64,000 nucleotides of DNA from Bacteroides sp. GM023 (GCF_014750685.1 NZ_JAAXGE010000007.1:496001-560000), one strand, 5' to 3'. Shown: positions 51,299-61,670, counted from the stretch's first letter. A program made the numbers and translations. The notes: generated by a model not told the origin, from the sequence alone.

Positions 51299-52288
51299 AT
51301 GAAAAATTATATTCAACAACTCGTAGAATTATTCGGGCATAATGATTATTCAGCCGGTACACGAAAGAAAGTGCAACAATGGTTGGCTGATGAAGAGCAT
51401 GTTGATGAAAAGAGTGAGGCACTCCGTATGCTTTGGAGGCAAGCTGGGGAACAAGAAGTTCCTGATGGGATGCAGCAATCAATACGAAAAATGCAGCAGA
51501 ATGTAGGAATACAACCTGCTACTTCCAATAGAAAAAGTTATCAGTTACTTATATGGAGAGCAGCAGCTATTCTTTTGTTAGCAGTGTCGTCTGTTTCTGT
51601 TTATCTGATATTGGAAAAAGATAGCCCGGTGAAAGATTTGGTAGAATGCTATATACCAACGGCAGAAATTCATGAACTTACGCTGCCTGATGGCACACAT
51701 GTTATGCTGAACTCAAAAAGTACCTTATTATACCCGGAACAGTTTACAGGAGAAACCAGGAGTGTATATTTAATTGGAGAGGCTAATTTTAAAGTGAAAC
51801 CGGATAAAAAGCACCCTTTTATTGTAAAAGCGAACGATTATCAAGTCACAGCCTTAGGAACTGAATTTAATGTAAATGCTTATCCGGAAAGTAATGAGCT
51901 AATTGCCACCTTGCTGGAAGGTAGTGTGAAAGTAGAATTCAATAATTTGATATCTAATGTTATTTTAAAGCCTAATGAACAATTAATATATAACAAGCAT
52001 ACTAAAGAACACAATCTGCGATTGCCTGAAATTGATGATGTGACAGCATGGCAACGCGGGGAATTGATCTTTAGTAATATGCATTTGGAGGATATATTTA
52101 CAAATCTTGAGCGAAAATTTCCTTATGCCTTTGTATATAGCCTTCATAGTATGAAGAAAAATACCTATAGTTTCCGTTTCCAAAAACAAGCAAATCTTGA
52201 GGAAGTAATGGAGATTGTATCACAGGTAGTGGGAGATGTTGACTATGTTATTAAAGGAAATAAATGTTATGTAACGAATAAAAAATAA
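51299..52288 (+). CDS. FecR-family anti-sigma factor
   Basis: 329 residues. The N-terminal cytoplasmic part (about 1-78) should bind the sigma factor. One membrane segment (about 82-102, LLIWRAAAILLLAVSSVSVYL) follows, then the FecR periplasmic domain (about 115-245, LPDGTHVMLNSKSTLLYP and FTGETRSVYLIGEANFKV). The C-terminal STN-contacting domain (about 255-329) resembles a secretin short domain. Signal passes from the SusC STN domain through this protein to the sigma factor. It lies 160 bp before the SusC gene, with a stem-loop in the gap. Confidence 0.9.
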   Translation: MKNYIQQLVELFGHNDYSAGTRKKVQQWLADEEHVDEKSEALRMLWRQAGEQEVPDGMQQSIRKMQQNVGIQPATSNRKSYQLLIWRAAAILLLAVSSVSVYLILEKDSPVKDLVECYIPTAEIHELTLPDGTHVMLNSKSTLLYPEQFTGETRSVYLIGEANFKVKPDKKHPFIVKANDYQVTALGTEFNVNAYPESNELIATLLEGSVKVEFNNLISNVILKPNEQLIYNKHTKEHNLRLPEIDDVTAWQRGELIFSNMHLEDIFTNLERKFPYAFVYSLHSMKKNTYSFRFQKQANLEEVMEIVSQVVGDVDYVIKGNKCYVTNKK

Positions 52289-52332
52289 ACCTATTGTAAA
52301 ACCTATTTAAATTAAAATACTATGTGAAAAAG

Positions 52333-52363
52333 TATCCGGAAGGAATGCCCGTTCCCTCCGGAT
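52333..52363 (+). promoter_or_regulatory. Stem-loop in the FecR-SusC gap (locus 1)
   Basis: TATCCGGAAGGAA pairs with TTCCCTCCGGAT around TGCCCG. No T run follows, so it is not a plain terminator. It may be an attenuator, processing site or mRNA stabiliser for the susC-like gene. Confidence 0.6.
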
Positions 52364-52449
52364 GTGAAATCAGTTCTCCTTAATATTAGCGTGTATGGAC
52401 GCTATTCTGAATGATCCTAGAATAATTAACCAATTAACTAATACTAAAG

Positions 52450-55400
52450 ATGCTACAAATCTACGAAAAAATAGCAGAACAAATAGCTCAAAAGCGAGGC
52501 TTTCTCACTTTTTTAAGTCTATTATTACTAACATCTACCCTTGCTTTTGCTCAAAGTGGTAATAAAATTACTATCCAGCAGAAGAATATCACTGTTATTG
52601 ACGCTTTGAAAACTGTAGAAAAACAGTCGAAAATGTCTATAAATTATAGTGATTCCGAATTGAAAGGAAAAGAAATTGCAAATCTTAATTTGCAAAATGT
52701 ACCGGTGTCGACAGCACTGGATGCAATCTTAAAAGGAACAGGCTTCGCCTATCAAATTCAAGGTAATTATATTATAATTACAGAAAAGAAACCTGTAGTT
52801 ACACAAGCTGTAAAAGATATCAAAGGAAAGGTTATTGACGAGAATGGCGAACCGTTGATTGGGGTAAATGTAACTGTCGATGGCAGTTCTACAGGTACAA
52901 TCACAGATTTTGATGGGAAATTTGCCATAAAAGCAGCGGACAATTCCAAATTGAAAGTATCTTATATAGGATATACCACGCAAATGATTACTGTATCGAA
53001 GAAAGATTTTTATCCAATTACCATGAAGCAGGATGCTGAAGTCCTGGATGAAGTTGTTGTTACGGCACTGGGTATCAAGCGTGCTGAAAAGGCTTTATCC
53101 TATAATGTACAGCAGATTAAGGGAGATGAACTGACTACTGTGAAAGACGCGAACTTTGTAAATTCTTTGAATGGTAAGATAGCTGGTGTAACTATTAATA
53201 AAAGTGCTACAGGTGTCGGAGGTGCAGCTCGTGTTGTAATGCGTGGTGCAAAATCTATCGAAGGGGATAACAATGCTCTATATGTGGTAGATGGTATTCC
53301 TTTGTTCAATACCAATATGGGCAACACAGACAGTGGTATTATGGGGGAAGGAAAGGCTGGTACAGAAGGTATCGCTGACTTTAATCCTGAGGATATTGAA
53401 AGTATTTCTGTATTGAGTGGTCCATCAGCTGCTGCTCTTTATGGTAGTAGTGCTGCTAATGGTGTTATCTTGGTTACAACCAAGAAAGGTAAAGAAGGAA
53501 AACTTTCCGTACAGTTCTCTTCTTCTTCAGAATTCAGTAAGGCTTATATGACACCTGAATTTCAGAATACTTATGGAAATAAAAAGGATTCTTACGAAAG
53601 TTGGGGTGAAAAGCTACCTACTCCGTCGAACTATGATCCGAAAGATGATTTTTTTAATACCGGTACAAATTTCATCAACTCGGTGACGTTGACTACAGGT
53701 ACGGAGAAAAACCAGACTTTTGCTTCGTTCTCTTCTACAAACTCTAAAGGTATCGTTCCAAATAACAGCTACAATCGTTTGAACTTAACTATCCGGAATA
53801 CGTCGACTTTCCTTAATGATAAGTTACAACTCGACTTGGGTGCATCGTATATTAAACAGGACGATACAAATATGGTTTCGCAGGGACTATACTGGAATCC
53901 AATTGTGGCTGCTTATCTCTTCCCGAGGGGTGAAAACTTTGGAGATATTAAGACTTTCGAACGTTTTGATGACAGCCGTAAGTTTCCGGTACAGTACTGG
54001 CCGGTTTCAGATGCGACTTATGCTTCACAAAACCCTTATTGGACGGCCAACCGTAATGTATCGACCAATGAGAAAAGCCGTTATATGTTCAATGTGGGGT
54101 TGACTTATAAGATTACCGACTGGATGAATATCGCAGCCCGTTACCGTATGGACGACACGTATGTATTGTTTGAACGTAAGATTTATGCTTCTTCCGATCA
54201 AGTCTTTGCCGAAGGTAAGAAGGGACACTATGAATATATCAATTATAACGATCGTCAGGAATATGCTGATGCAATGTTGAATATCAACAAGAATATTCAG
54301 GATTTCAGCATCTCTGCCAATTTAGGGTGGAACTATTCCAATTACTGGCTATTGCAAAGAGGATATAAAGGAACGTTGCTGGGTGTTCCCAACAAGTTTG
54401 CTACTTCAAACATTGACCCGTCGAATGGCCGTATTTCAGAAAAGGGAGGTGACAGTCGCGTACGTAATCATGCCATTTTCGGCAATGTGGAACTAGGTTG
54501 GAGAAGCATGCTTTATCTTACCTTGACGGGACGAAACGATTGGAACTCAAGATTGGTCAACACTGATGAGAAATCATTTTTTTATCCTTCTGTCGGGCTT
54601 TCTGCAATCATTTCTGAGATGGTAAAACTTCCCGATTTTCTTTCTTATCTGAAAGTACGCGGTTCATATACCGAAGTAGGTGCTCCGGTATCACGTTCGG
54701 GATTGACTCCGGGAACAATTACTACTCCTATTATAGGTGGTAATTTAAATCCTACGGGTATCTATCCTTTTTCAGACTTCAAAGCCGAGCGTACCAAGTC
54801 GTATGAATTTGGTGTGAGCCTGCGTCTGTGGAGTAAATTTAATGCGGAAGTGACTTATTATAAGTCGAACACTTATAACCAGACTTTCTTGGGAAACTTG
54901 CCGGAATCTACAGGTTATAAATCTATCTATCTGCAAGCAGGTAATGTGGAGAACAGAGGTTGGGAGGCATCATTCGGTTATAGTGACCATTTCAAAAATG
55001 GACTCTCTGTTTCTTCTACGCTGACTTTTTCGAAAAATACCAACGAGATCAAAGAAATGGTAGAGAACTATCATACTGACTTGATGGAAACTCCTATCAA
55101 TATTCCACAAGTACTGAAAGATAACGGACGTACTATTCTGAAAGAAGGCGGAAGTATTCACGACATTTATGCTACTCGCTTTTTCAAGAAAGACAGCCAG
55201 GGTTATGTATCTGTAAGTAGTGACGGGAAGTATGAAATGGAGGATGGTGATCCGGTATACTTAGGCAAGACTGCTCCCGACTTTAATATGGGGTGGAACA
55301 ACACTATTTCTTATAAAGGATTTGGACTCGGCTTCTTGATTAACGGACGTTTTGGTGGGGTTGTAACATCATCTACAGAAGCTATCCTCGACCGCTTTGG

Positions 55401-55776
55401 AGTATCCCAACGTACAGCTGAAGCGCGTGATTTGGGAGGTGCACTGTTCCCGGGACAAGCACGGGTGGATGCTAAAACATACTACCAAATGATTGGTACA
55501 GGTAACTATCAGACTTCGGGCTACTACACATATAGCGCAACCAACGTGCGTTTGCAGGAGCTCACATTCAGCTACACTATGCCTAACAAATGGTTTGGTA
55601 ATGTATTGAGAGATGTAACTCTCTCATTTATCGCAAACAATCCATGGATGTTATATTGTAAAGCTCCGTTCGACCCAGAACTGACTCCGTCTACATCAAC
55701 TTATGGACAAGGAAATGATTACTTTATGCGGCCGAGCGTACGTAGTTTCGGTTTCGGAGTGAAATTTAAACTTTAA
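52450..55776 (+). CDS. SusC-like TonB-dependent transporter with STN signalling domain
   Basis: 1108 residues. A signal peptide (to about 35, AFAQSGN) precedes the STN domain (about 38-115, KNITVIDALKTVEKQSKMSINYSD), which signals to FecR. A carboxypeptidase-regulatory-like domain (DIKGKVIDENGEPLIGVNVTV, about 123-195), TonB box (LDEVVVTALG), plug (to SSAANGVILVTTKKG), and barrel ending SFGFGVKFKL follow. It imports a glycan fragment. The longer length and STN domain distinguish it from the starch SusC. Confidence 0.93.
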   Translation: MLQIYEKIAEQIAQKRGFLTFLSLLLLTSTLAFAQSGNKITIQQKNITVIDALKTVEKQSKMSINYSDSELKGKEIANLNLQNVPVSTALDAILKGTGFAYQIQGNYIIITEKKPVVTQAVKDIKGKVIDENGEPLIGVNVTVDGSSTGTITDFDGKFAIKAADNSKLKVSYIGYTTQMITVSKKDFYPITMKQDAEVLDEVVVTALGIKRAEKALSYNVQQIKGDELTTVKDANFVNSLNGKIAGVTINKSATGVGGAARVVMRGAKSIEGDNNALYVVDGIPLFNTNMGNTDSGIMGEGKAGTEGIADFNPEDIESISVLSGPSAAALYGSSAANGVILVTTKKGKEGKLSVQFSSSSEFSKAYMTPEFQNTYGNKKDSYESWGEKLPTPSNYDPKDDFFNTGTNFINSVTLTTGTEKNQTFASFSSTNSKGIVPNNSYNRLNLTIRNTSTFLNDKLQLDLGASYIKQDDTNMVSQGLYWNPIVAAYLFPRGENFGDIKTFERFDDSRKFPVQYWPVSDATYASQNPYWTANRNVSTNEKSRYMFNVGLTYKITDWMNIAARYRMDDTYVLFERKIYASSDQVFAEGKKGHYEYINYNDRQEYADAMLNINKNIQDFSISANLGWNYSNYWLLQRGYKGTLLGVPNKFATSNIDPSNGRISEKGGDSRVRNHAIFGNVELGWRSMLYLTLTGRNDWNSRLVNTDEKSFFYPSVGLSAIISEMVKLPDFLSYLKVRGSYTEVGAPVSRSGLTPGTITTPIIGGNLNPTGIYPFSDFKAERTKSYEFGVSLRLWSKFNAEVTYYKSNTYNQTFLGNLPESTGYKSIYLQAGNVENRGWEASFGYSDHFKNGLSVSSTLTFSKNTNEIKEMVENYHTDLMETPINIPQVLKDNGRTILKEGGSIHDIYATRFFKKDSQGYVSVSSDGKYEMEDGDPVYLGKTAPDFNMGWNNTISYKGFGLGFLINGRFGGVVTSSTEAILDRFGVSQRTAEARDLGGALFPGQARVDAKTYYQMIGTGNYQTSGYYTYSATNVRLQELTFSYTMPNKWFGNVLRDVTLSFIANNPWMLYCKAPFDPELTPSTSTYGQGNDYFMRPSVRSFGFGVKFKL

Positions 55777-55791
55777 CAGACTCATTATATT

Positions 55792-57447
55792 ATGAAAAAA
55801 ATATATCAATATAAACTTTTTGCTGCTGCTTTTGCCATTTTGGCACTAGCATCGTGCAATTATGAAGAGATTAATACCAATCCATTCGAGATGACTGATG
55901 AAGAGGGTACTATGGATGGTATTGCTATGGGAGGACTTGTCACAGCAATGCAAAAGTCTGTATTTCCTACAGGAACGCAGGCTGACGATACAGATCCGGT
56001 TAACGCATATCAGATTGCCTATAACCTGTCAGCTGATGCTTGGAGTGGTTTTATTGGAATAAACAATACATTTCAAGGTGGAAACTGCCACTTGAATTAT
56101 GTGATAGTTGATAGTTGGGTTGCGGCAACCTTTTCCAATTCTTATACTAACTTGCTTGATCCCTGGAAGAAACTGACAGCTTCTGCTAAGGAAAACGATA
56201 CTCCTGAGGTCGCAGCTTTGGCGCAGATTTTGAAAATCTCAGGATGGCATAAGGTGCTGGAGAGCTTTGGTCCGATTCCTTATACAGCTGCCGGAAAGGA
56301 AACTATAAATGTTCCTTTTGACTCGGAGGAAACAGTTTATACGGAAATGCTGAAAGATTTGGCAAAAGCAGTAGAAGAATTGACTCCGAAAGCAGTTAGC
56401 GGTGTGAAGGTGATGGCTGATTATGACTTGGTGTATGAAGGTGATGCCACCAAATGGGTGAAATATGCCAATTCACTGATGCTTCGCTTGGCTATGCGTC
56501 TTCGTTCTGTTAAGCCTGAACTGGCAAAAGAGTACGTCAAACTGGCGGTAAATCATTCCATTGGCGTAATGACGGAAGCTGGTGATGCGGCTGGTGCTGG
56601 TGCAGGAGCGGGAATCGTTCTTCGGAATCCGATGTTTTGGATAGCAGATAACTACAATGACGCACGTGTAGGTACCTCTATACTTGCTTATTTGATGGGA
56701 TATGAAGACCCTCGTCTGAGCGCATATTGCCAGCCTGCTAATAGTTCTTGTACGGTTGCAGTAACAGCATTTGATGGTAAGAAATATCAGGCTGTCCCTC
56801 TTGGTCATTCTAATACCCGGTCGGATGCATCGAGCACGGAGTATGATAGTTATTACTATTATTCCAAGCCAAACATCAAGGGAGATACACCACTGAACTG
56901 GATGCGTGCTTCCGAAGTCTACTTCCTGCGGGCCGAAGCTGCTTTATATTGGGGAACGGAATATGGAAAAGGAGAACCTGAAGCACTCTATAAACAGGGG
57001 ATAGAAACTTCATTTCAGGAAAATGGCGTGACAGGATCGGTAGACAACTACGTGAGTTCCGGCAAAAAGCCTGCTGCAAATAAAGTTTCTAGTAATAAAT
57101 TTGGTTTTGACTTTGCAGCTCCTACCCAAGCTACTGCCAAGTTTGAGGGAACACAAGAGCAAAAATTGGAGAAGATTATCACCCAGAAGTATATTGCTCT
57201 TTATCCTAATGGACAGGAAGCGTGGACAGAATTCAGGCGGACCGGATATCCCAAGTTGAACCCCATTGTGGCGAATGGTAATCACAATTCCGGCCAGATA
57301 AATGAAAGTAGGGGCATGCGTCGTATGGCTTATCCTGTCAGTTTTAATGGAACAGACCAGTCTCAGGAAATTTATCAAGATGCTGTACGAAAATTGGGTG
57401 GAGCAGATAATGCTGGTACTGACCTTTGGTGGGCTAAGAAAAACTGA
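55792..57447 (+). CDS. SusD-like lipoprotein (SusD_2 type)
   Basis: 551 residues with a lipoprotein signal (AILALASC, then NYEEINTNP). The helical SusD fold is present: EINTNPFEMTDEEG, a TPR-like region including YANSLMLRLAMRLRSVKP (about 220-245), and RASEVYFLRAEAALYWGT near 370. A glycine/alanine-rich loop (GDAAGAGAGAG, about 264-274) is unusual. It is the glycan-binding lid of the preceding SusC porin. The gap to the transporter gene is 15 bp. Confidence 0.9.
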   Translation: MKKIYQYKLFAAAFAILALASCNYEEINTNPFEMTDEEGTMDGIAMGGLVTAMQKSVFPTGTQADDTDPVNAYQIAYNLSADAWSGFIGINNTFQGGNCHLNYVIVDSWVAATFSNSYTNLLDPWKKLTASAKENDTPEVAALAQILKISGWHKVLESFGPIPYTAAGKETINVPFDSEETVYTEMLKDLAKAVEELTPKAVSGVKVMADYDLVYEGDATKWVKYANSLMLRLAMRLRSVKPELAKEYVKLAVNHSIGVMTEAGDAAGAGAGAGIVLRNPMFWIADNYNDARVGTSILAYLMGYEDPRLSAYCQPANSSCTVAVTAFDGKKYQAVPLGHSNTRSDASSTEYDSYYYYSKPNIKGDTPLNWMRASEVYFLRAEAALYWGTEYGKGEPEALYKQGIETSFQENGVTGSVDNYVSSGKKPAANKVSSNKFGFDFAAPTQATAKFEGTQEQKLEKIITQKYIALYPNGQEAWTEFRRTGYPKLNPIVANGNHNSGQINESRGMRRMAYPVSFNGTDQSQEIYQDAVRKLGGADNAGTDLWWAKKN

Positions 57448-57515
57448 TAACACCGGACGGACTTTTTCCGTACGGGAAACTTAAACTAAAACAATATCTT
57501 AATACATAAATAAAT

Positions 57516-58640
57516 ATGAAAACATTAAGAAAACTATTATATCTCTTTTCTCTGACAGGCTTGATGGTAACAACTTCCTGTACAGAGGTGGAGAACATGG
57601 AAGTGGAGCATATCGGAGGTTATAATACGATGGGCGATAGTGAATATTTTGCCAACCTGCGTGCCTACAAGGCAACAGCTTGGAACTACGGACGCCCCGT
57701 AGCTTTCGGATGGTTTTCCAATTGGTCGCCTGCCGGAGCCTATCGAAAAGGATATCTGACTTCTATGCCGGATAGTATGGACTTCGTTTCTATGTGGAGT
57801 GGTACTCCCGGACGCTACGAGATTACTCCCGAGCAAAAAGCGGATAAAGAGTTTGTACAAAAAGTGAAAGGTACGAAGTTGCTGCAAGTGAGTTTACTTT
57901 CGTATCTTGGTAAAGGAGCAACGCCGGGGTCTGTTTATCTCGAAGTAGAAAAGCAAGCGGAAGATGAGGGCTGGAGTGAGTCAAAATTGGATGAGGCGAG
58001 AAAACAGGCTCGTTGGAAGTTTTGGGGATTCGAAGGTCAGTTTGGCAGTGACAATCATTATGAATGTTTGGGCAAGTTTGCCAAAGCTCTTTGCGATTCT
58101 TTGTACGCAAACGAATGGGATGGCTATGACGTTGACTGGGAAATTGGAAGCGGTGTGTTTGATATGGATGGAACATTGAGTAGCAATGAACATCTGATTC
58201 ACTTGGTTAAGGAGATGAATAATTACATTGGTCCGAAGAGCGATCCTGAAGGTAAGGGGCACAAGATGATTTGTATCGATGGTGGCATCGGTGGTCTTAC
58301 TCGTGAGTTAGATGAGTATGTTGATTATTGGATTATTCAGAGTTATAATTCCTCTCATCCTAATCTTGAAGGTTACGGTGTTGACCCCAAGAAAATCATC
58401 TGTACGGCAGATTTCGAATTGTATGCCGCTGAAGGTGGTCGCCCCGGTGGTAAATTGCTAGAACAAGCTGCTCATATGCCGTCAAAAAGTTTTAAAGGTG
58501 GAATAGGGGCATATCGTTTTGAGAAAGACTATGATAATGCTCCTGATTACAAATATATGCGTCAAGCCATTCAGATAAACCAACAGGTCTTTAATGAATG
58601 GAAAGATAAACAAAATGAGGCAGAAAACAAGCCTGAATAA
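57516..58640 (+). CDS. GH18 endo-beta-N-acetylglucosaminidase-like lipoprotein
   Basis: 374 residues with a lipoprotein signal (LMVTTSC, then TEVENME). The GH18 barrel carries the catalytic block DGYDVDWE at residues 202-209, where E209 is the proton donor and the aspartates assist the acetamido group. The C-terminal half includes WIIQSYNSSHP and GGIGAYRFEKD. The shape (short, no chitin-binding module) resembles Endo F/Endo H-type enzymes that cut the GlcNAc-GlcNAc core of N-glycans. The SusCD partners and DUF1735 lipoprotein support a host N-glycan role, but the substrate is inferred. Confidence 0.87.
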   Translation: MKTLRKLLYLFSLTGLMVTTSCTEVENMEVEHIGGYNTMGDSEYFANLRAYKATAWNYGRPVAFGWFSNWSPAGAYRKGYLTSMPDSMDFVSMWSGTPGRYEITPEQKADKEFVQKVKGTKLLQVSLLSYLGKGATPGSVYLEVEKQAEDEGWSESKLDEARKQARWKFWGFEGQFGSDNHYECLGKFAKALCDSLYANEWDGYDVDWEIGSGVFDMDGTLSSNEHLIHLVKEMNNYIGPKSDPEGKGHKMICIDGGIGGLTRELDEYVDYWIIQSYNSSHPNLEGYGVDPKKIICTADFELYAAEGGRPGGKLLEQAAHMPSKSFKGGIGAYRFEKDYDNAPDYKYMRQAIQINQQVFNEWKDKQNEAENKPE

Positions 58641-58678
58641 GAATAGGTAGATTTGTAAATTAGTAAAACTGAAGAATT

Positions 58679-59812
58679 ATGAATAAACATATATTCAATT
58701 ATTTAATATTGGGAAGCATAGCATTATTGGCGGGCGCTTGCAACGACAGTGAGAGTAAACTGCTGGAACCTAAAGTCTATTTCGAAAGTCGAGAGTTCAA
58801 CCTTCCGATGGAAGACGAAAGTGATGTGTTGAATTTTAGCTTGACTTCAAGGTTGTCTACTATGACTTCTTCACCGGTGGATGTATCGTATACAATAGCC
58901 GATGCTAGTGTGGTAGATGAATATAATGCGAAATATGGAACTACATACGAGATGTTCGACCCATCGAATGTGAAACTGAGTAATACGACAGCAAGTATCC
59001 CCAGTGGAAAATTGTATGCGGATAATGTAACGGTAGAACTTTCCAGCTTGAGTACGCTGAAAGAAGGAAAATCCTATGTTGTGCCGGTGCGTGTACATTC
59101 AAATTCCGTACCTACACTCTCAGGAACTAGTATTGCGTATTATTTTCTTTCTAAACCTATAAAGATTACCAAGGTTGGTAGATTTAGTTATTCGTACATT
59201 TCTGTGAAATACCCTGTAGGGACTTATTTTTCATCGTTTACTTACGAAACATTGATCTATGTTAACAGCTTCTCTAATAATAATACGATTATGGGAACTG
59301 AGGGTGTGGTGATATTGCGTTTAGGTGATGCGCCAGGTGTTCCTAGAGATGTTTTGGAAGTAGCAGGTAAGCAGGGTTATCAAACAAAGGAAGCGTTGAA
59401 AGCAGGGCGTTGGTATCATGTAGCTTTGACTTATGATCAACCTTCGGGCAAAACTGCTATTTATGTCAATGGCTCGAAATGGGCTGAGTCCAACTGGAAT
59501 CTTGCCGGCTTCGACCCGAATTCAGATGTTGGTTTTAATATCGGTATGCTTCCGGGCTTCCAGTGGGGAACACGTCCGTTGAACGGCAAAATGAGTGAAA
59601 TCCGTGTTTGGAGTGTAGCCCGTACTGAAAATCAGCTTAAGCAGAATATGTTGGGCGTTGATCCGGCATCGGAGGGTTTGGAACTTTATTATAAACTGGA
59701 TGGTTCGGAAACACAAGAAGGCGGAGCTATAAAAGATGCTACCGGTCGTATGAGTGGTACAACTAGTGGAATCAGAATTGAGACACTGGATACTCCGATA
59801 GCTATCAATTAA
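58679..59812 (+). CDS. DUF1735/LamG-type surface glycan-binding lipoprotein
   Basis: 377 residues. The lipobox is LLAGAC (Cys21) followed by NDSESK. A DUF1735 beta-sandwich (about 30-155, VDVSYTIADASVVDEYNAKYG) precedes a concanavalin/LamG-like domain (about 165-365; GRWYHVALTYDQPSGKTAIYVNG, MSEIRVWSVARTENQLKQN and LELYYKLDGSE). Such proteins often bind glycans beside GH18 enzymes in Bacteroides loci. It ends the operon and is followed by a hairpin terminator. Confidence 0.85.
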   Translation: MNKHIFNYLILGSIALLAGACNDSESKLLEPKVYFESREFNLPMEDESDVLNFSLTSRLSTMTSSPVDVSYTIADASVVDEYNAKYGTTYEMFDPSNVKLSNTTASIPSGKLYADNVTVELSSLSTLKEGKSYVVPVRVHSNSVPTLSGTSIAYYFLSKPIKITKVGRFSYSYISVKYPVGTYFSSFTYETLIYVNSFSNNNTIMGTEGVVILRLGDAPGVPRDVLEVAGKQGYQTKEALKAGRWYHVALTYDQPSGKTAIYVNGSKWAESNWNLAGFDPNSDVGFNIGMLPGFQWGTRPLNGKMSEIRVWSVARTENQLKQNMLGVDPASEGLELYYKLDGSETQEGGAIKDATGRMSGTTSGIRIETLDTPIAIN

Positions 59813-59877
59813 TGGGTATAAAATAACAATTAAACTTGAATAAACTAGGATTAGTTTTTTAGGTAAGAATGAACGGG

Positions 59878-59917
59878 AAACCTGCGAATCAAGCTAAATA
59901 CTTGTTCGCAGGTTTTT
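59878..59917 (+). terminator. Terminator of the GH18 locus
   Basis: AAACCTGCGAA (59878-59888), a one-base bulge and CAAG pair with CTTG-TTCGCAGGTTT, followed by a T run. Confidence 0.8.
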
Positions 59918-60059
59918 CTATTTTCATTTCAACTATATGTTTATATCATTATATCAAAGAGATTCCGCCTAGTTCTTCGAATTGGTCTAAAAAAGAACAA
60001 GATTGTCCGATACAGGAATAGAAAGTCTCAAACTCGAACTTTTTATCTATGTTTGCGCT

Positions 60060-61541
60060 ATGAAGAAGTTATTGTCTATACTTTTTATATCTTTGATATA
60101 TATCGAACTAGCCTATCCGCAACTTGCTATCCGGCAACAGGTAGCTACTCCTAAAATGGCGGACTCCCTTGATATTGCCTTCTATTCACAAAAACGGGGA
60201 CTGCGGGCGGCGACAATGGCATTTGGCATTAATATGGGCGTGTGGGCATTCGACCGTTATATTCGAAAAGCAGATTTTGCCTATATCGACCTACATACCA
60301 TTAAAGCCAATATCAAACATGGCTTCGTTTGGGACAATGATGCGATGGGTACAAATATGTTTATGCATCCTTATCATGGCAGTCTGTATTTTAATTCAGC
60401 ACGGTCAAACGGATATAATTATTGGCAATCCGGGCTCTATGCCTTTGGTGGAAGTTTCATGTGGGAGATGTTTATGGAAAACGAATATCCGTCCACCAAT
60501 GACATTATAGCGACACCTATTGGTGGAATGGCTTTGGGAGAAGTTCTCTACCGGACATCCGATTTAATCCTTGACGACCGTAAAACTGGAGCATCCCGTT
60601 TTGGATTGGAATTTGCTGCGTTCGTCGTCTCTCCAATGCGTGGACTTACCCGTGTCATTAACGGAGATGCCTGGCGAAAACGCCGGACTTCCGGTAAGCA
60701 ATTTGGAGTTCCTGATGTGAGCGTAGATATTTCCGCAGGGGTACGGGCACTTGAGTTGGAAGATGAAATTTTTGATAAGGGAGTCGGTTTTGCATCGGAA
60801 ATAGATGTAGAATATGGAGACCGTTTTGATGCGGATAGCAGGAAACCTTACGATTACTTCTCTGTAAAAGCTAAACTGAACATCCAAACTGCGCAACCGA
60901 TATTGGGGCAATTAAATATAGTCGGCCGTCTGGCCGGTAAAGAATTGATTGACAATCGGAAAGATTATCTAAGTTTAGGGCTTTACCAACATTTTGATTA
61001 CTATGATTCGGATACGATATCGAGCGTCTCTGCAAAAATACCCTATAAGTTTTGTACGCCCGCTTCTTTCGGAGGTGGATTGATTTATAAGAATAAACGA
61101 ATGAAACGATGGGATATAGATGGTTATGCACATATCAATGCTATCCTTCTTGGCGGTGCGCTTAGTGATTATTACAGGGTAGAAGAGCGTAATTATAACC
61201 TGGCAAGCGGTTATAGCACAAAAGTCGGCTTTAACTTCATCTATAAAAAAGATAAGTTCTCAATATCCACTACTTATGACGTCTACCATATGTTCACCTG
61301 GAAAGGCTATCCCAAAGATATAGACTGGGAACATTATGATCCGAAAACCCTGAATGCACAGGGAGATCATTCCAAAGCAATTCTTCATGCAACCGGTCTG
61401 CGAATGGATATTAAATTGAGAAAAGGCTTATATCTGACCGGAGATTATATGAATTATACCCGTCGTACCCAATACAAACATTATGATAATGTATTTTCAA
61501 GTACCTCCGAAGGGCGGCTTATGCTGACTTGTAAACTATGA
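60060..61541 (+). CDS. DUF3943-type outer-membrane-associated protein
   Basis: 493 residues from the ATG at 60060; the frame is open back to a TTG at 60003, but the MKKLLSILF signal peptide begins here. The family landmarks include GFVWDNDAMGTNMFMHPYHGSLYF, MWEMFMENEYPSTNDI and TPIGGMALGEVLYR; the remainder is beta-rich and barrel-like. Function is unknown. A -7-like box TATGTTTG (60048-60055) ends just 4 bp before this ATG, which is too close for a usual leader. It stands between two utilisation loci, with its own orientation and terminator upstream. Confidence 0.82.
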   Translation: MKKLLSILFISLIYIELAYPQLAIRQQVATPKMADSLDIAFYSQKRGLRAATMAFGINMGVWAFDRYIRKADFAYIDLHTIKANIKHGFVWDNDAMGTNMFMHPYHGSLYFNSARSNGYNYWQSGLYAFGGSFMWEMFMENEYPSTNDIIATPIGGMALGEVLYRTSDLILDDRKTGASRFGLEFAAFVVSPMRGLTRVINGDAWRKRRTSGKQFGVPDVSVDISAGVRALELEDEIFDKGVGFASEIDVEYGDRFDADSRKPYDYFSVKAKLNIQTAQPILGQLNIVGRLAGKELIDNRKDYLSLGLYQHFDYYDSDTISSVSAKIPYKFCTPASFGGGLIYKNKRMKRWDIDGYAHINAILLGGALSDYYRVEERNYNLASGYSTKVGFNFIYKKDKFSISTTYDVYHMFTWKGYPKDIDWEHYDPKTLNAQGDHSKAILHATGLRMDIKLRKGLYLTGDYMNYTRRTQYKHYDNVFSSTSEGRLMLTCKL

Positions 61542-61670
61542 TAGCCCGTTTCTTAGTCTCATTTATGGGCAAAAGATAATTTAGTTATATTTAATTTATC
61601 TCCGAAAAGTTTTATATTCTAAGTAAAATACATTTCTTTGCAGTCGTTTAATACTTATGGACATATTGGG

